NCBI RefSeq assembly: GCF_023343835.1
Contig: NC_064439.1
Coordinates: forward strand, 30,605,933-30,669,932
DNA: 64,000 bases
Origin: Lagopus muta
Taxonomy: Eukaryota; Chordata; Aves; Galliformes; Phasianidae
Direction: 5' to 3'
Position 1 is the stretch's first letter; every line of letters begins with the position of its first letter. Of the stretch, positions 14,431 to 27,712 are shown piece after piece. The notes under the pieces were generated by a model, which worked only from the letters and a program-made list of their open reading frames with translations, had not been told where the DNA came from and did not search any database. The position numbers were made by a program, and so were the translations under genes.

Positions 14431-14448
14431 ATATATATATATATATAT
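14431..14448. repeat. AT dinucleotide microsatellite
   Basis: Nine consecutive AT units, continuing imperfectly as GTATAT. Found just right of the CpG island. Confidence 0.9.
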
Positions 14449-15154
14449 GTATATTTTGTTGTTGTTGCATGTTACAGAGTTTCTTTGCAGGCACGCTTTG
14501 AAGATTAAGTTTCAATAATCCTTAGAAGCACATGCTTCTGATAAGCTCCAGAATTAATAAAGATTAAATTAATCAGTAATCTAATTGCAGTGTGGTGAGA
14601 CTGCAGCGGCTGGTCAGTGTCAAACGCTGCTCACTGACAGAGCCCACACAGCACTCAGTGCTGCCAGGTATCCTCTGTGTGTCTTCTGTATCATCTTAAT
14701 GCATTGACAATGAAATATATAGGTTATTTTCAAGGCTCTTTCATAATACAAAGACAGAAAGACTGCTTTCAGAACACAAATGCCTTTCTTAACTCCTTTC
14801 TCTTTGTGTTACTCCTACTGTTTTCATGGTCTAAATTCATTCTGGCATCAGTTTCTATGACAGTGGATAGAAAGGTCTGAAAAGAAAGATGGAATTGGTT
14901 CCAACAAAGGTGTGAGGGAGCTTTGTCACTGTACTACAGCATGATGAAGAGACAATTAAATGACAATCTCAGAAACAACAGAATGAAAAGTATGCTTTTT
15001 CTTAACCTCTGAAAGAACATTTGAATCTTTTCCTTTCTATGTATCATCAAGTAACAGAGTGCTTTTCCCCAGCTTTCTACTAACAACAGTGCAGGTGTAA
15101 GGTCCCATCAGAACACTTTCTATCTATTCCTAAGACCCTCATGGTTTCTGTGAC

Positions 15155-15462
15155 TGTACAGTCAATGGATATAAAGATGCTATAATTATGAAATAAACAA
15201 GTGTTTAGCAAAGCAGATTATAATAACCAAAAGAGAACAGATAGAAAGCTTACCCACATCCTGGGCTCACTACAAAGCTCCAGAGGGATCTCCAGAAGAG
15301 ATCCATCCCCCTGGTAGTCAGCTCTTAAATAGGTCTAGGAGAGGTGCAGCCAGGCTCCACCCCTTCCAGCAGCACAGGTGAATTGCCTTCACCTGTGCTC
15401 CCAGGGCTGACTCACTGCTCACCTCAGGTGATCAATCAGAGGTTCAGGCCATGATTCAGCAG
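15155..15462 (+). repeat. Dispersed repeat family X, copy A (with 12-bp hairpin)
   Basis: This segment aligns by eye along its whole length with 46783-47084, with scattered substitutions and one indel of about 14 bases near 15340. Shared landmarks are TCAATGGATAT near the left end, AAATAAACAAG, CTCCAGAAGAGATCC, CAGCTCTTAAATAGGTCTAG and the right end GATCAATCAGAGGTTCAGGC. A perfect 12-bp inverted repeat (15371-15382 and 15388-15399, 5-base loop) lies inside. It has no coding capacity. I do not recognise the family; a solo LTR or a non-autonomous element are the main options. The strand is arbitrary. Confidence 0.75.
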
Positions 15463-16939
15463 TTCCCATACAGTGACCAATTACCTGAACAGACAAACCA
15501 ATTCACCTCATCATAAAGATAACCAAGTGAAAAACAGCCTGTTTTAAAAACAGGATTCTGTTTCCAGACCTGGTTTCATGCTTAGTCCTGCAGATCTGGG
15601 AGCAGCATGTGATGCTGCAATGCAAAAGGAGCTTAAAACCCAGTTTGTTGGCCTGTATCCTCAGACCTGGCATGCATATAGCATCAGGAAGGGGAGTGGG
15701 TACTGCTGGGAGCACCACATCCCAGTGCTGATGAGGGCTGTGACACAGCTGACATACCAAGTGACCCTGTTAGTTGCAGGAAATGCAGCGAGGTCATGCT
15801 GTCATTAGTTATTAATGGTACTGATGTGTAACAGCTCTAGCAATTAGTAAAATTAATGAATCGTGCACAAAAGGCAAACAATTCACGTACAGCATATGAG
15901 ATACGCTGACAGTTCTGCAACTTCAAGTCACGTTATCTAAATAAAACAGTTCAGCTGGCATTCATTCAGCATATTTTAATACTTCTACTTAAATTATTGT
16001 AGTGCTTCAGGCATTCTTATGACATAAGCCTTAAATACTTCAAATGCTCCAAACTGCAGTACATCTTCCCTTCAGTAATTGTTGATAATTCTGTGCACAC
16101 ACATCCCATTTTACTTCCTTTTAACCTTATGCTTGTAGCAACTTTTTTTTCCCTCCCATTAAAAATCTATTTCAAGTTGTCCTCTCATGGGAGGGCTACA
16201 GAGCATCTAAACTTTTGTTTCACTTCCCCAGCTGTCAGGGCAGCTCAGTGTTGTTTCAGAGAGGTTTTCCAGGAAGCAGTTTTCTTTAGATTTCATAAAG
16301 TATTCTCATCGCTCAGGAAAATAGTTTGAAACGTAAAGGTTCAGCCCATCTTTGCTATTTTTCATGCGTGCTTTTCGTTGTAAGTTCTTATATTTAGATT
16401 GGAAGCTATAATGGAGTTGTTTGCCTCTTCAAAAATAGAAATCCTCGATAAGTGAATACGTAACTGTAATCTCCATCATATGACCATGTTTTTAAAGCAC
16501 AATTCAGTGTTTAAAGAAAACAGCACATCTGGACATTGGGGAAAAAACAGCAGATATTTCCAGTCATCTGAGCTGATACAAAATCCGTAGCTGTAAGACA
16601 TTGAGACAGGCACTGTTTAGGGACAGAGATAGAACTGCAGGAGCAGCCCTCTGTCCTAGCCTTGCTGTGGTTGCTCTCTGTTAGCACCTTTGCAGAGCAA
16701 TCCAATTTCAGTCAGGGTGGAACAATGCTCACTTCAGAATGAACAGCATCTTAATCTTGATTAGAAAATCAGCTAACATTGTCAATGATATCCAAAACTT
16801 GCTCTGCTAAGGAGCCTCTAATTGGGACCATGAGCAAGCACCAGGTCATCCTTCAAATCAATACAGCTGCAGGAGTTTGGTAACAAACACAGAGCACTCT
16901 GTGGGCTCCTGGTGTGATGTTCTCCTTGAAAACAGTTCT

Positions 16940-16973
16940 AGTAACTACATGTTAAAAGTAACTACATGTTAAA
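16940..16973. repeat. 17-bp tandem duplication
   Basis: The unit AGTAACTACATGTTAAA occurs twice without mismatch (16940-16956 and 16957-16973). Confidence 0.9.
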
Positions 16974-17512
16974 AGCCTGAAAGAAAAAAATATAGTAGTA
17001 ATATTGCAGGCCTAGGAAGAAAAAAAAAAACACAGATCTTCTGAAATCCCCTTTCAAAAGGAAATAAACGAACAACACTTTCTATAGAATGCAAATTCTG
17101 CTATTTTTATTTTAGGAAACAACTGACTGACAGATTATTTTGACAGTGTCAGACATTCAGCTTTGACGTACAGTTTTCTTCTTAATATTCTAGCTTTAAC
17201 CACAAATAAAATATTTTGATAGCTTTTTCCTGAAAACATAAATGAAACTTCTCTGCTCCTACAAGAAGTTTCATCAAATTCATGTTTTGACAGAAATTTG
17301 CTGTAACAGAAAGCTCTATACCAGATCTTCTGGGAAAGTGAAAAATCATTAACATCTGTTTGATTCAAACATTGAAGATCTGAGTCTCCAACTTTTCATA
17401 TTATCACAAAACCTTTCAAAGAAAAATGCTCAAGAAAGAAGGCCTCTATAAACATCGCACTGATCAAGCGGCTGAATACAATCATTTTCAATGCTCACAG
17501 CCATACAGTCTA

Positions 17513-17606
17513 GGCTTCGGGTGGTCCTGTGGCGGGCCAGGAGATAGACTCAATGATCCTTATGGGCCCTTTCCAGTCTTTAGGATGTTCTGATTCTATG
17601 ATTTTA
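17513..17606 (+). mobile_element. CR1 LINE 3'-end fragment
   Basis: It carries the characteristic CR1 3' tail: GACTCAATGATCCTTATGGG, then a CCTTTCCAG-like segment, ending in GATTCTATGATT. The rest of the element is absent, as is usual for 5'-truncated CR1 copies in birds. Confidence 0.85.
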
Positions 17607-19701
17607 GTACAACCTCAGATTAAGAAAATGATACATTGGCACAGAACTTCAAAAATGCCTTTACATTATTAAGTATGCTAAGTTTCACTCACTCAAAATA
17701 ATAAACAATTTTATCTTATGATTTTTACTGACCTGAAGTCCTGCAGGCAACCTGCAGTTCTCCATAGGTTTCCTTTTTAGCTTTCCTAGAATCAATTTCC
17801 ACTACTACACTTCAATTTGCTGATATTCAAGAGAAATATTTTTACGCAAACACTATTCAGAGAGTTTCCAAGGAGTTTACAGCAATAAATGAAATGTAAA
17901 GTCAAGTTTAATCTGCTTTTAAAGGCCAGTTCTCTAAACACATTCCATATCACTGCTTTGCAAGTAAGAATAATGTTTATAACACTATGAAATAATAAGC
18001 GATGTCCCCTCATTTTGATAAGCTTTAAGAAGCTACTACAAGGATTCAGTAACTGAAAAAGATCGCCACTGCAGCAAGGCAAAGTTCAACAAAAAAAACA
18101 GGAACCAAACTCAAGTGAACATAAATAATGAATGAGCTATTCTTACTGCAGAAGAGTAAGGAAGCCCATTACTTCCTCCTCACACTTTTCTGAGAGCACA
18201 TTGCATCAGGCTTGCCACAAGCACCAGGCAGTGGCTGAAATCACATATGTAGGTTTGTAACTGCATCTGCTACTAAGATTAATTGCCTGAGGGGACTGGC
18301 ACAGACCTCATAGCAGGGCCCATGCAGGCTAGTGTTGTAGAAACCAGCTCTCAAGGTAAGGGAGAGGAAAAGAAAAAAATATAAAAAAAATGCTTGGAGT
18401 TACGCTCAGAGAACATACACACAAACTGCACAGCATTACAATGGAACCAGGAAGGGATGCATTTGGGAGGGAAAGCTGAAAGGAAAGGAGCAGGCACCCA
18501 TTCACACGCATAGCCCTAACTATAAGAAGGGCTGAAGAAGAAGCTGCCAGACACTAGGCTTTTATGCAACATCCCTGCACTGGTATTAGCAGCTCAATTA
18601 AAGTATCACAGCTATTCTAATTATCACAGCTGAGTTAGATTTCTTCTTCTTGACTATGACTGTGGTGCTTGCATGGAGCTCCTTCTCGCTGTGTAAATAA
18701 GGAGCAGGGAGGGCTGGTAGAGATGTTGTGAAAGGAAAGGGAGAAGGAAGGAGGAGAAAAAAATGATGCAAGGTGATTTGAGGATTCTTGTGCTTTTATG
18801 GTTGTTCAGATATTTGCTAACTGTTACTTTTGCAGAAAATTCCCTTCCCAAACTATGCATGTCTGAGCATGCTGACAGTATGGCAAATGTGCAAATGTAT
18901 TGCCTTGCTGCCTGCCCATAGGAAGATGAACAGCTGGGTTCCTGAGGGCTGTCAGCTGTGTGCTCTTCTCGGAAGATGCTGATGGTCAGGTGTGAGCTAG
19001 AAGCCCCACGCTGCTCCCAGGGAGCAAACCCAGCCACGTTCCACCACCTGCCTGTCCCTGGGACCAGGCTGGAACAGGGCTGCCCTGATAGTGCTCGGGG
19101 TATGTGAGGGCCAAGCTCACTGCTACCTCCTCAGCATACTGATGAGAAGGGTGGTGTGGTACCCTGAGAGTGGGTAGTATTTATTATAGAGCAGATAGGG
19201 TAACATACCATAGGGCTAAACTGCAGCAAGGGAGGCAGAAGGTAGCTGTGGGGGAGTCCTGCCTCAGCTTTGCAACTGGAGCAGTCTGTGGGAAGAAAAT
19301 ATGGAATTACCATCAGCTTTCAAGAACAGTTCAGCTGCATTTGATCCTGCTTTAAGGCAGGTGCAGAGAGCTGAATGATAGCTCTTTGTGATCTTTTGGG
19401 CTATTATCAGCAACACTTATCCTCTCCTCTGAAAGTAACGTGTTACTGAATATTTTAAGACTTAAGTGAAACTTCAAGTGCTAAATTACAGTGTTATGGA
19501 ATGCTTTTAGACTGGGATCATTGTTAATGGGGATGTATGTATCCTTAAATAGGAGCATACATGTAACAAAGAAGTCATATACTTGAAGCAAAATGCAAAC
19601 TAGTCATGAAGTAATGTCTTCTGTTATGTTTTCTGACTTCTGCTTTTCAAGTTAATACCTACATCATCCCTGTCCTTACAATATTACCGTGTTTGTTTAG
19701 G

Positions 19702-19733
19702 GATTTTTTATTTTTTATTTTTTATTTTTTTTA
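19702..19733. repeat. (TTTTTTA)n tract
   Basis: Short run of T5-8 blocks separated by single A residues. Simple sequence with no further function visible. Confidence 0.7.
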
Positions 19734-21023
19734 CTATTTTCTTCTATTATTAATTCTGGTAATAAAATATCCAAAGTTTCACAACGACAAAAACCTGCTT
19801 TTCTTGCCAGCTCCATACTACTTTGACAGTGCCCAAACTTAAACAAGTTTCTGCATTCCTCTCTCTCTATTTATCTTTATACATGCTTATGGGGCTTTTC
19901 TGCTATATTAAGAGATGGTTTCACTTACTCAAACAGTTAGACCAGGTTTCTGTTCTTCCTTGGACAAGAGCATCAGATGTTTATTTTCACTATGTACTTC
20001 ATTTTCCTCCCAGCAGAGAGGCTTTCTACTTAGTGAAGGAAAAAATTTCCACCACTTCTTATTTTTTTTTTAAGAATGTGAACAATAAAAAGATCTTTTC
20101 CAATGAGGCTCTCTTTCCTCTTAGTGTGGGAGGTCACAAATGTGGTCTAATCATTCAGCCATTTTTCCCAGAACTAATAATGCTCACACCAACAATCACA
20201 GAGGAGGAAAAGCAGACTCTTCAGTTAATCAGGCCATTAATGCCCCGCTTTCTTGCTATGTACTTCCTCACAGCCTGACATTTTAAAGAAAAAAAACTTA
20301 TTCATAGGGCTATAATCTAGAGAAAAGAGAACATTCAAATTATGGGCTTGGTATTTGATATAGCTGCACCCTGTTGATTTTTAGAAAGTTGTATTTCAGA
20401 CCAGCAGCCTTCTTGGTTCACGTGGCTCAGCTTGTGTCCTATTTTATCTGAAGGCATCTTACCATAATATCACTCTGTCACAAAGAGCGTGAGCGTAGCA
20501 CTGTCTGAATTTAAACACAGACCATACACATTAGATATGTACCATATGCAACCAAACTGTTGGGGCTTCCAAGGGGGGAAAAGGTGCCCTTTTTCTATGC
20601 CAAGACATCCTGATCTTAGATGCTATTGCCTGAGAAAATAAGTCCAGCATTTGACAATAGCTAAACACGTTTTCAAACACTTTTCTAATTGCTTTCTCTG
20701 TGTGTGCGTTCCAGCCTTGCAGCTCTTGTGCATGTCACTGCCAATGACTGACCTGTCGCTTGCCTTTTCTGGGGACTTGCTCTCTGTTAGACAGACTAAA
20801 ATTATAGCCAGTTATAATGTAGGGTTGTAGATTTACTCACTGCTAAATAAAAATTCATCACTCACTCAGAACGCTGTGAATCTTAGAGTGGATGGGATGC
20901 CAGCAGGTCAGGGGCCGGCAGGTGCAGAGATTCACTGGTGTAGAAATGAAGGAGGAATTCTGGTTTTCCTTTGGAGAAATTACCTTTAAGCAGGATGTAA
21001 GGGAAAAAAAGAAATACCTATAT

Positions 21024-21043
21024 GTAAGAGTAAGAGTAAGAGT
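21024..21043. repeat. (GTAAGA)3 hexamer tract
   Basis: GTAAGA is repeated three times and followed by GT, an uncommon 6-bp microsatellite. An A-rich stretch follows at 21096-21123. Confidence 0.8.
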
Positions 21044-24000
21044 GTGATGGCTTTGAGCAAGGAATGCCAAATGAAGGAAGCCATATAGCTGCTGGGAAAA
21101 AAAACAAAAACAAAAAAAAAAAACTAAGCAGTTGATAATCTGTGTACTGTGTGTGCATGTATGCACCACATACATCTGTATCTGTGACCTTCCCAGTGTA
21201 TAACACCACAAACCACAGCCCTGTGACCTGACTGATGACTGTGTTTTGATATTCATCATGCTTTTGAATGCATTATAAAATTAAATACTCTCTCTAAATG
21301 TGAACTATTGTCTCAACAGAAACAAAGTCTACTGAAGCAAAGTTCTTCTTCCCTGGCACAGGGCATCTCGTCACAAGCATCTCCAGCAATATTTTCCATT
21401 GTCATGATGACATCTACTGGAGGTATGAGGCTGAACACATTTGTGTGTACAGGAGGTGTTGAAATATACAGAGAACAACATGAGAATGCCATTGTTCTGG
21501 CTATCTTGAATCGTATCTCAAGAAAAACATGATTAAAAAAAAACAATTAGAGGAAATGATTCAAACCTTGTTTGCAATTTGTAAATAGAAATGACCCAGC
21601 CAGATATTTTTAATGCTTAGATGAAAAGGAAATAAACTCATTCAATACCACTTGAAAGATAATAACAAGCACTAATTGTAGAAGGATATGTCAGCGTGGC
21701 ACTCTGAAGCATAGGTTTGTTAAAACAGATGAGATATTAGCAATTTGTTATGCAAGACAATAAAAATTGAAAAGATCAAGCAACGCTTGTACATATGTTT
21801 AAGGGTTTAATTTTCTCCACAATAAAACTACCGTATGTTTACATTAAAGAAAATTGTATCCTTGCTACACTTTCACTTCATGTTTGCAAATGCAAATATA
21901 TAGTTGCAATGCTTGAAAATAAGAATTAAGAGTGAATATGTTTTCTAAAGTCTCACATACAACTTCTTTGGTTGGTAGTGAGTTTCTGCAATTTGTTCAA
22001 ATGGAACTGGAGAAGCCAAGATTGCAAGATGCTTTCTCAAAATAAAATTTTGAATGGGAGGACATTTGCTTTCCTTTAAAGCCATTCACTGGTGCTGGAC
22101 CACAGCCTCACTTTGGCACCTTGTCCCAGCACCTACAAGGGGCAGGGCACATGCTGTGCCCATCTATTGTCCTCTTCTTCACGCTGCTCCGCCCTTGTTC
22201 TTGGAGAAAAGCAGAGGATGACATTGCAGGGCAAACATCGTGTGCCCTGCTGACCTGTGATGTCCATAGGCTCAGTCTGTGCCTGAGATGGAGAGGAAGC
22301 ATTTGGCTGTTGCTACTGAGTATGTTTCTGCAAGGATTTCCTGGGAAAGAAGTGAACATGTTGGGCTGGATTATGCCAGGAAACCAAACAATATAAACTT
22401 TCAGCTCAACAATTACACAAATCCAGACTAACCGGAAAACCCCAAAAGAGGATTTAATTTAACAAAATAAGGTTGTTTTAGTCTCCAGAGTCTCCCTTTC
22501 CTTCTAGCTTAGCAATAGAAACTATAACAGAGTAATGCAGATGAGTAGGTGTTCTAAAACTTACAAATTCTTTAGAAAATCCACAATACACAAAGTCAGA
22601 AAATTTTCCAATAAGAAGGGAATTCAATGGAATAATAAAGAGAGATGAGGACAGAAGAAAATGAAGGAATCATTGCAAGTGGCATCCATGATGAAAAGAA
22701 TGAGAGTGCTGGGGCAATCTGGTGTGGGCATCGCTGGCGATTCAGAAGGTGAAGCCCCGTGATTCAGACTCAGCAATGGGCAAAGGCACACTCAGGGACC
22801 AAAAGTGCAAAATTAGGCTCTTGCTCCTGGCAGTAAAGAAGCAATGCCTATGGCTGGAAGGCCAGAGAGGAAGAGCAGTGTGTGTTGCATGTGCTGAGCT
22901 GTTGTACAGTCTGCGAACTGGCAAGCCTGACATGCCCTCTGCCAAACCTCTTGAGCATGCCTGTCCTGGATTTCAAGCTGCCTAGAAATCAGAAGAGCAC
23001 TGGCAAAGTAATTTGGCAGATGGCTGCTACTAAAAGAAGCCATCTACAATGGTACTAGGGTTGGCACGCCAGAAACGTGCTGTCAGTGCTTGGCAGCTTG
23101 GAGTGTGCTGAAAGGTAGGAGCCACACAGCTGAGAGCACCACTCCCACAGTAATGATGTACCTCTGTCAAAAAATAATGCTTCAAAAGGATCTTACAAAA
23201 GACTTCTTCAAACAACTCCAGCAACAATTACATTAAATCACAATTTTAGGAAACATGAATTCCTTTACAGGACGTCTCCCAGCTCACTGGACTACAAGAA
23301 CTACCAGTGCTTGCAACTATTAAACATCTCCCTGCATAAAACACTACCCTTGGGAGGATTAAATGTGTCATAATGGTGGAGGCAGAGAAAGGTAAAGTCA
23401 CAGATATGGAGCAGGAAGAAGAGTAGAAAGGAAAGAAAAAACTCCAAATTTATTTTTATTTATTTTATATATGAGAATGCTTCTCAGCAGTCTCAGTAGG
23501 TTTCTTCCCACATCCAAAGCCACTAGCTATCTTTTTCTTTTTGTGTGTGTGTGCTGAAATACGATTCTTCTGCTTTCAGCCAGGGCCCTGTCTCCACTTT
23601 CCAGACTATTAATCATGACTTCCCTAGTCTTTCACACATAACTATTTGTTTTCCCCAGTGTCAATGGCAGTGCTAATGAATGGCCAATTTAAACGCTAAC
23701 TTTTACTTGCGTATGAAAGCCTTCAGATAAACCGTATCCCTAAAACACTGAAAACGTCCCTACATACAGTAGTTAGGTTTGCCATTCTGGGAGGACTGGA
23801 TTTATTTTAATTTCTTTTGCAACTTCCCTCCTCCTGCCTCTGTCAGTTTGTCCCCACAGGGAGCTCTCGATAAGCGATCTTCCCCTTCCGCCTCTTCTCA
23901 AAGGTCTCATAAGTGTTTTGACTCCTTTTGATCATCAAGGTCTCAGACTGAAGGATGTTTCTCTTTGGAGACTGCATGTAAGATCCCTGAGACTGCTGCC

Positions 24001-27000
24001 TTTGTCCATTATCTCTCACTGTGAGCCTGGCTGATTCCGTGTGGGAACCAACTGCGTGCTCATTGTCTGCCCTTCCCACAGCCCCAGGCTAAGCTAGAGA
24101 CATCCAGAATTCAGCCTGCACCAAACTCATTTTCTCCCCATGACTCAGACATTTACCTTTCATCAAACTATTGCATCCCAGCGCTAAGAGTTTTATTATA
24201 TCTCTTCGTTTTCATCAGTTACCCACTGTGAGCATCCCAAACCAGTCATCACTCACGCTGCTCAGGTCACAGATCAGCCTAAACGCTGAGGTGGCTGTGG
24301 AAAGATCAACAGCAGCCCCTAATCACTTATCTTCTGCTCTGCTCATGTCAGCCCCAGTCCACATTAGTAATCTGTAAATACTCCATCATACAACTTAAAG
24401 GAAGATTAAGACTGAATATTCTTATGCTATCAGAATTTCTTACTTATACGAATGCCAGTACAACCTCATCTACAGCAGACAAAACCTATCAGAAGTAATT
24501 TCTTGTGCCAAAACTCAGACAGCTTGCCACATTGTCCTTCAGGCACAGCAGCTGGTACAGAAGCTGTTGGAGATGTTTGCCCTCCTTCAAGACCTATGGG
24601 AATGGAGATTTCCATTTACAGTTTCCTTTCTTAGCAGAATATACAAAAATAAGCCCTTGTGATCTTCACTGTCTGTTCTTAATCCAGACCTTCTGCAGGG
24701 CTGGCTCTCCACTCCACCTGGATCCCTGTAACTCAAGATCTATGTCAATAAGACTGATGATTTCAGAAACTTTGCAAGACCAAGCCAGAGGAAATCCATC
24801 CTGCAGAATTAAGGCTAGTTATAGCAATCCCTTTGAACATCACAACCCTGACTCTTGCTGGCCATGCAGGGCCTGAGCCTCCCTGTTATGTTTCGCAGTT
24901 CCCTCATTGTGAGACATCATGTTTCTCAGTTTTGAGTTCCAAAGCCTCATTTCACCTTTTACAGTTTCATTTCCATGATGCAGTAGGCTCACTTGCTTCA
25001 TAATAGAGAGCTGACACCATCACTTGCATGGCACTGCAGTACCTCAGCCACTTGACAGCATGAGCCAGGGCTGTGCAGGACAGGGAAAACCCAACCAGCT
25101 TAAGAAAATTTCAGGAGAATGTCAGAAGGATTGAGTACAATCATTCCTCTGAAATTCCACCCGAGATGGACTTGCTGTTCTACTGAGTGGTTACACCTCT
25201 GCTGACATCAGTGGACTTGCAGCTGTTCACAACAACATGAATTTGGCCTTGGATCTGACAGTCACAGGGTTTGTGGGCAGGAGGGGTGTGGCAAGAAGTA
25301 TTTCAGTATTTCAGATAAAAGTGGGTTGGAGACTGTCACAGCCCTCTGCTGCCTGCTGGAAACCAGGGCCTGTTCCATTATATCTATGCAGCTGTGTCTC
25401 TGCTACTGGGGAGATACCAATGTATTGCTGTGACTGACAAAGTAAGACACTGAAGTGCATCTGACCTTCAGGTATTCATAAGTTCTTCATTAATTTGTAT
25501 TATTTTCTAAAGTGGCAATAACACATGCTGTTGAAAGCAGCTGTACTGCTCCCAGCATCCTTGCAATACACACTCACTTAACATTACCTGAGCTTGTGTC
25601 CAGAGAGATCAGTGCATCTCATGCGTCCTGCAGCCCATTTTCTGTCACCTTCTCTGCCACCTCTTCAGACAGCATCGATTTTGCTGTCTGTGTGCCAAGG
25701 TCTAACTCTGACACAACCTTGGCTCGCACTTCTGAGAGGAACGCAATGTTGTGGCCAAAAGCTGAGAAGGTCCAGGCAAAGTAAGGGAAGATAAAGTTAC
25801 TGAGGTGTTGCAGAGGTGGGATGGTTGAACAGAGGAAGTTAAGAGCTCCAAGAGGGGACAAGAGGAAAAAAGGCATAAAATATTAAAGACTGGGAACAGG
25901 GAGCTACTGCTGTCACTGAAAGGCACAGTAAAAGACAGCAACTCCATGATCTCCACAATCTGCACAGAAAGCAGCAGAGGCCAGCCCAGGCCTCCTGCCT
26001 GGTGTTGCATGGACTCTTCAGTGCCTTTCGAGGGATGTAAGCACACCAACTCCAGTAGCTTATTAGATCCTGGCTATTGTGTGTGTGCATTAGCAAATAA
26101 ATTGTTACTTTATTTTGTTAAACTGTGTTTGTCCTGACAGCAGCAGACTCTTTAGATACGCTTAAATGTGCTGAAACCCAAAAGGGCCAGTTACAGTCAA
26201 CTGCAGAGCAGCTTCCTTCAATCATCATTAATCACTGTGTTTTGTTTTTTTCAAAACCAGCCTCTTGCTAGCCATAAAACAAATATTTAGCCAAATGAAA
26301 ATGACAAACATATCAGTGTCATTCCAGGATAACTCCCCAAAGCTTGTTGCTCCCAATAGCTCTCAGAGCACCAAGGCTTGCTGCCCCTTTGGCAGTCAAT
26401 CCGAGGCTCCGAGACCCTCCATTCCACAGCTGAGACAGGCAAGGTCTGGCATATACTTACCTCTTCTCAAACCATTCTCTCCTCGCATTATCTCACAGAG
26501 TGGGAGAAATAGAAACTAGCACCAAGGGGCTGAGAAATACAGCCAGCATTAAGCCTATGTATGAATGGAAATTTGTGAAAATCTGTAATAGCATTTCATA
26601 GTACAGGCATAGAACAAAACCATTCAAAGGAGTTTGTTAGTGTTGCTGTCTTACCCACCAAAATCCACAGTAAGCTCTCCATCCACTTTGAAGTTCCCAC
26701 TAGCACCAACCCTCAGACAGTATATCTTACATTCAGACATTCAAACAAGAAGAGTTTAATAAGGCATAGAAGTTTTACGAGTTCTAACTGATCACAGGCT
26801 CATGCTTCTTTTCTTAACATAATCCAGAACAAACTATCATTGAAATGGCATTTTAATCTTCATGTAATGTTATTCTAGCTTTTAACAACAAGTCAACACT
26901 AATTATTACTGTCATTAAAAAAATAGATTGCTTACAAGGCCATTGGGCAATTATGCAAGTAACATAATAGTGTTTATAACTGGATATTTTAGCTGAATGT

Positions 27001-27376
27001 ACATGACTTTGTTCCAAAGGAGGTGCCTCAACTGCACGTCCCTTGAGGGTGACTCATACACTGTTTCCTTGAAGGCATCCCATTCCAGGCAGCCTTTGGA
27101 TTGGAAAAATGTGATTTGTTTAAAAATGTATATATAGAACTATAATCACATGGACTGCTGGGGTGCAGAGGCTGCAAGTTCCCTCAACTGATGGCAGAAC
27201 ACAACATCACCATGAAGGCAGTTCTGCTATTTCCATGTGTGCTGCCACAAAAAAGAAATCACCCAAAACATTAAAATTGTCATCCTATAAGGGGTTTTCC
27301 CCACAGATGGCAAGCCTGTATTTTCTGTTTGCTTGTTTAGTTTTGTTGCTGAACAAGAAGTAAATTACTGGCTTAT

Positions 27377-27712
27377 TCTCAGTTACATTATCTAGCAAAG
27401 TGGCAAAATGCTTTCTGAAATTTGAGTGTTTCTGATTCTATTTAACTTAGTCCATGCCAGACATTGATATATATATAATAAATATATATATATCAAGGCT
27501 GTTCCTCATTTATCCCAGACCAGTTCATTTCCGCAGTATAGCTAAAGTAAAAATCTTAACTATGTGATGGCAGAAGAAGAGACAGGACAAGTCTCGGCAC
27601 TGACACTCACTAGAGGCACAAACTTCAAGCAGGAGATGAGCTTATCACCACATTAGCTGGGACCCCTTACTGAAAGCATTAAGGAGATGAAATAATGTTT
27701 GTTTCCTTGCAC
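27377..27712 (+). repeat. Left arm of a long inverted repeat
   Basis: The reverse complement of this segment matches 29699-30007 nearly end to end, with small indels. A 36-bp block, 27657-27692, is identical to the reverse complement of 29719-29754. The arm contains an expanded AT tract (27468-27495) that is shorter and interrupted in the other arm. The arms may be terminal inverted repeats of a transposon, or two copies of one element inserted head to head. Confidence 0.8.

Noticed and set aside
19823-20278. Plus-strand frame of 151 codons in the intergenic region
   Set aside because: Hydrophobic, Phe/Leu-rich translation from T-rich DNA; no family recognised and no promoter nearby.
25512-25876. 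Overlapping frames on both strands near 25.6 kb as a possible processed pseudogene
   Set aside because: The translation on neither strand matches a protein I recognise, and there is no poly(A) tail or flanking duplication.
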